Below are positions 62,172 through 64,000 of a stretch of DNA of 64,000 nucleotides, piece after piece. The DNA lies in the NCBI RefSeq assembly GCF_000515115.1, contig NZ_AZXF01000023.1, positions 42,249-106,248 on the forward strand, given 5' to 3'. Position numbers and translations under genes: made by a program. Numbering within the stretch: the stretch's first letter is position 1; each line of letters starts with the position of its first letter. The notes under the pieces were generated by a model. The model ran no database searches, was not told the origin of the DNA, and saw only the letters and a list, made by a program, of their open reading frames with translations. Source of the stretch: Nocardiopsis sp. CNT312. Its GTDB lineage: Bacteria > Actinomycetota > Actinomycetes > Streptosporangiales > Streptosporangiaceae.

Positions 62172-63023
62172 TCAGGCCCCCTCGGGGATCGCCGCGGGTG
62201 CCTCGGGCGCACGGCGCAGCAGCGCGGTCCGTCCGGACATGGTACGGGTGGAGATGGTCGCGGGGTCGACGCCGGGGCCGATCTTCCCGCTCAGCGCCTT
62301 GCGTGCCGGGGCCTCGCGTCTCTCCAGCGAGAAGTCGCTGTCCAGCTTGCCGGTGACCGAGTGCATCTCGACGGCAGCCGAGGTCTCGGCGGGCACCCGC
62401 AGCGCGATCTCGCCGGAGACGGTGTTCAGCCGGACCCGTCCGGAGGGGGCGAGGTCGGTGTCGGCGAGGATCTGGCCGGAGGCGGACTTGGCGTCGAACC
62501 CCGACAGCCGTCCGCCCGCGACCGCGAGCGGACCGTTCACGCTGCTGAAGCTCAGGGTGCCCGACGGGTTGCGCAGCGACGTCTGGCCGGTCGCCGTACT
62601 GATCTCCGTGGTGCCCGACGCGTCGTCGAGGGTGATCTCCCCGGAGGCGGTCCGGAGGAAGGTGCGGGCCCTGAGCCCGGCGGCGACCACGGCCGCGCTG
62701 ACCGTGTTCACCTCGACCGGGCAGCCCGCCGGGAGCCGCAGGTTCACGGTGGCCTTGCGCCCGCCCATGCCCTTGTAGCCGTTGAGCTGGATCGGTTTGA
62801 GCCGGTCGAGGAGCCCCTGACCGGTGAGGTCCTCGTAGGTGATGGTGAGGATGCCCGCCTCCTGGGTCGCCAGGACGGGGCCGCCGGTGATGTCGCTGAT
62901 CTCGAAGGTGACCGGATCGTCGGTCGGGAGGATGTTGACGTGACCGCCGATGATGCGGACGCGCAGTGCGACGATGCCGTCCAACGTGTGCGTCAACGGC
63001 TTGTCGATGGTCCAACGTGCCAT
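62172..63023 (-). CDS. DUF4097-type beta-strand repeat (adhesin-like) protein
   Basis: This 283-aa protein is made of short beta repeats (TFLRTASGEITLDDASG, TEISTATGQTSLRNPSG, DAKSASGQILADT, RLNTVSGEIALRV), the DUF4097 beta-helix pattern. It has no signal peptide or membrane helix, so it is probably cytoplasmic and not a true adhesin. DUF4097 genes are regularly paired with PadR regulators, as here. The function is unknown. The ATG at 63023 lies 33 bp after the start-proximal operator. Confidence 0.88.
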   Translation of the reverse strand: MARWTIDKPLTHTLDGIVALRVRIIGGHVNILPTDDPVTFEISDITGGPVLATQEAGILTITYEDLTGQGLLDRLKPIQLNGYKGMGGRKATVNLRLPAGCPVEVNTVSAAVVAAGLRARTFLRTASGEITLDDASGTTEISTATGQTSLRNPSGTLSFSSVNGPLAVAGGRLSGFDAKSASGQILADTDLAPSGRVRLNTVSGEIALRVPAETSAAVEMHSVTGKLDSDFSLERREAPARKALSGKIGPGVDPATISTRTMSGRTALLRRAPEAPAAIPEGA

Positions 63024-63055
63024 CGTGCACCCTTTCGTTCGCTCGTTACTTTCAC

Positions 63056-63093
63056 GATATGTCGCGAGTGGGGCAAACTCAAGATATGTCGCG
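63056..63093. promoter_or_regulatory. Direct-repeat operators upstream of the DUF4097-padR operon
   Basis: GATATGTCGCG occurs at 63056-63066 and again at 63083-63093, 27 bp apart. Each copy is close to the palindrome CGATATnnCG seen at PadR targets. They lie just upstream of the operon start. Confidence 0.6.
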
Positions 63094-63261
63094 GATCTAC
63101 GGGTGCGTTCAGGGAACAGCGGGGGCGATCCCTGAGATGAACCGATGCCTATTCTGTGGCGCTTCGTGGATGTATATCCGCTTGGATGGGTGCACATTCC
63201 CCCAGGAGTCACCGACGCATCCTTCCCCCGAGCAGGAGCCCGTCCAGATCTCGGACCGGTC

Positions 63262-63670
63262 GATCGTGATCGGGGCCGATCCGCGGAGGCGGCCCAGGCC
63301 GCCACACGCCCTCAGGTTCCTGCGGGCGCTGCTCGTCCCGGCTGCCCTCGTCAACGGGGTGGCCCTCCTCGGCACCGTGCTCCTCCTACTGGACTGGCAC
63401 TCCCTCACCACGTCCACGCCGTCGAACGGCTCACCAAGGGGGCGGGTCGGCGGGCGGTCCTGGCCGCCCACGCCGTGCTGATCACGGTCGACACGGCGCT
63501 CACGACCGCCATGGAACCGACGGGCGGCTGGTTCGAGAGGGTGTTCGCCTGGCTGCCCACGACCACCATGCGGCTGCTCATCCCCGGATCCCGCCTCCTG
63601 GTGCTGCGGCTGCCCAGCAGTGAGGAGGCGTTGCGCGCGACCGCCGAACGGCGGGAGGGAGAGCGCGCAC
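63262..63670 (+). pseudogene. Frameshifted small membrane-protein gene
   Basis: A hydrophobic frame (LRFLRALLVPAALVNGVALL, GTVLLLLDWHS) with good codon bias breaks near 63405. Coding character continues in the next frame as HHVHAVERLTKGAGRRAVL, WFERVFAWLPTTTMRLLIP and LRLPSSEEALRATAERR before a terminator hairpin. No single frame covers both parts and no clear start is seen. I do not know the family. A sequencing error near 63405 would restore one gene. Confidence 0.5.
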
Positions 63671-63671
63671 G

Positions 63672-63707
63672 CGCGAGGGGCCCGGGAGGATTCCCGGGCC
63701 CCTCGCG
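63672..63707. terminator. Bidirectional hairpin terminator
   Basis: Perfect 16-bp arms CGCGAGGGGCCCGGGA (63672-63687) and TCCCGGGCCCCTCGCG (63692-63707) with a 4-nt loop separate two converging coding regions. Confidence 0.85.
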
Positions 63708-63717
63708 TCACTGTGCG

Positions 63718-63900
63718 CTATGCGTCGTCGTCCTCGTCGTCCAGCCGGGCCAGCCAGGTGGCCAGCCGGTCGACGGGGGTCTCGAACTCGGGGTGCACGT
63801 CGGTGAACACCCGCAACTGCTCGGCGAGCCAGGCGAAGCTGACCTCCTCGCCGCCGCGGCGGTTCTCCAACTCCTCGATTCCGCGATCGGTGTAGTACAT
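63718..63900 (-). CDS. DUF6104-like small conserved protein
   Basis: This 60-aa acidic protein opens MYYTDRGIEELENRRGGEEV and has FAWLAEQLRVF and RLATWLARLDDEDDDA, matching a short protein conserved across Streptomyces and relatives (DUF6104 as I recall it). The function is unknown. The start codon is fixed by the family-like N-terminus. The last 100 bp of the window to its right show only promoter-like sequence. Confidence 0.8.
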   Translation of the reverse strand: MYYTDRGIEELENRRGGEEVSFAWLAEQLRVFTDVHPEFETPVDRLATWLARLDDEDDDA

Positions 63901-64000
63901 GCTGTGCTTTCTACGCCCTCGCAGGCTCGGTCGGGGCTCGGGGCGCGGAGAACCGGCCTCTTCGTCGTCGCTACCTTCTTGCTCGTTCCTCGCTTCGGCG

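Overview
The window is about 72% G+C actinobacterial chromosome. The tmRNA tag (ANSKRTEFALAA), DasR, WhiB1, PdtaS, SigR/RsrA and DUF6104-type genes point to the family Nocardiopsaceae, probably Nocardiopsis. This assignment comes from gene content and the tag, not from a database search.

Layout. 0-7.4 kb: 3' end of secA, a DM13 membrane protein, and an amino-sugar locus (GntR regulator, SIS-domain protein, NagZ-like lipoprotein) with a DasR-type operator, then a HAD phosphatase. 7.5-11 kb: MFS exporter and aldo-keto reductase, divergent from an XRE/MmyB-like regulator. 11.1-19.0 kb: ten close-packed minus-strand genes forming a putative biosynthetic operon around an AvrD-family protein. It has two KASIII-type enzymes, an ACP, a phosphatase, a thioesterase, two monooxygenases, an aldo-keto reductase and a CMD protein. 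An AT-richer spacer and a divergent single-domain LuxR-type regulator follow. 20-25.5 kb: small accessory genes (ArsR/SDR, GntR/GNAT, a 47-aa zinc-ribbon plus PCMT-like methyltransferase pair, a broken DUF397 gene) with a 151-bp direct repeat at 21.3 and 24.2 kb.

25.8-37.3 kb is core: the giant NAD-glutamate dehydrogenase, RF2, FtsEX, SmpB, a penicillin-binding-protein-like lipoprotein lacking the catalytic motifs, and tmRNA. Just after tmRNA (37.5-38.9 kb) lie decayed copies of the zinc-ribbon/methyltransferase pair and of an alpha/beta-hydrolase-domain gene. 39-45 kb: nagA, a cysteine-type leader peptide before an FMN reductase, an SGNH/FN3 protein, an SRAP protein and gene fragments.

45.4-64 kb: TPP riboswitch and thiC, SigR/RsrA with a SigR-type promoter, two HD-domain membrane proteins preceded by a 25-aa Trp-rich ORF, dasR, pdtaS/whiB1 with a CRP-like site, a lipid-kinase homologue, a SigB/F-type sigma factor with its anti-sigma, malic enzyme, and a PadR/DUF4097 operon. 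The amino-sugar theme recurs: dasR at 53 kb, dre-like sites at 3.2 and 53.7 kb, a NagZ-like hydrolase and SIS protein at 3-6 kb, and nagA at 40 kb. The main discovery candidate is the AvrD operon, which looks able to make a syringolide- or butenolide-like small molecule from a beta-ketoacyl unit and a sugar phosphate.
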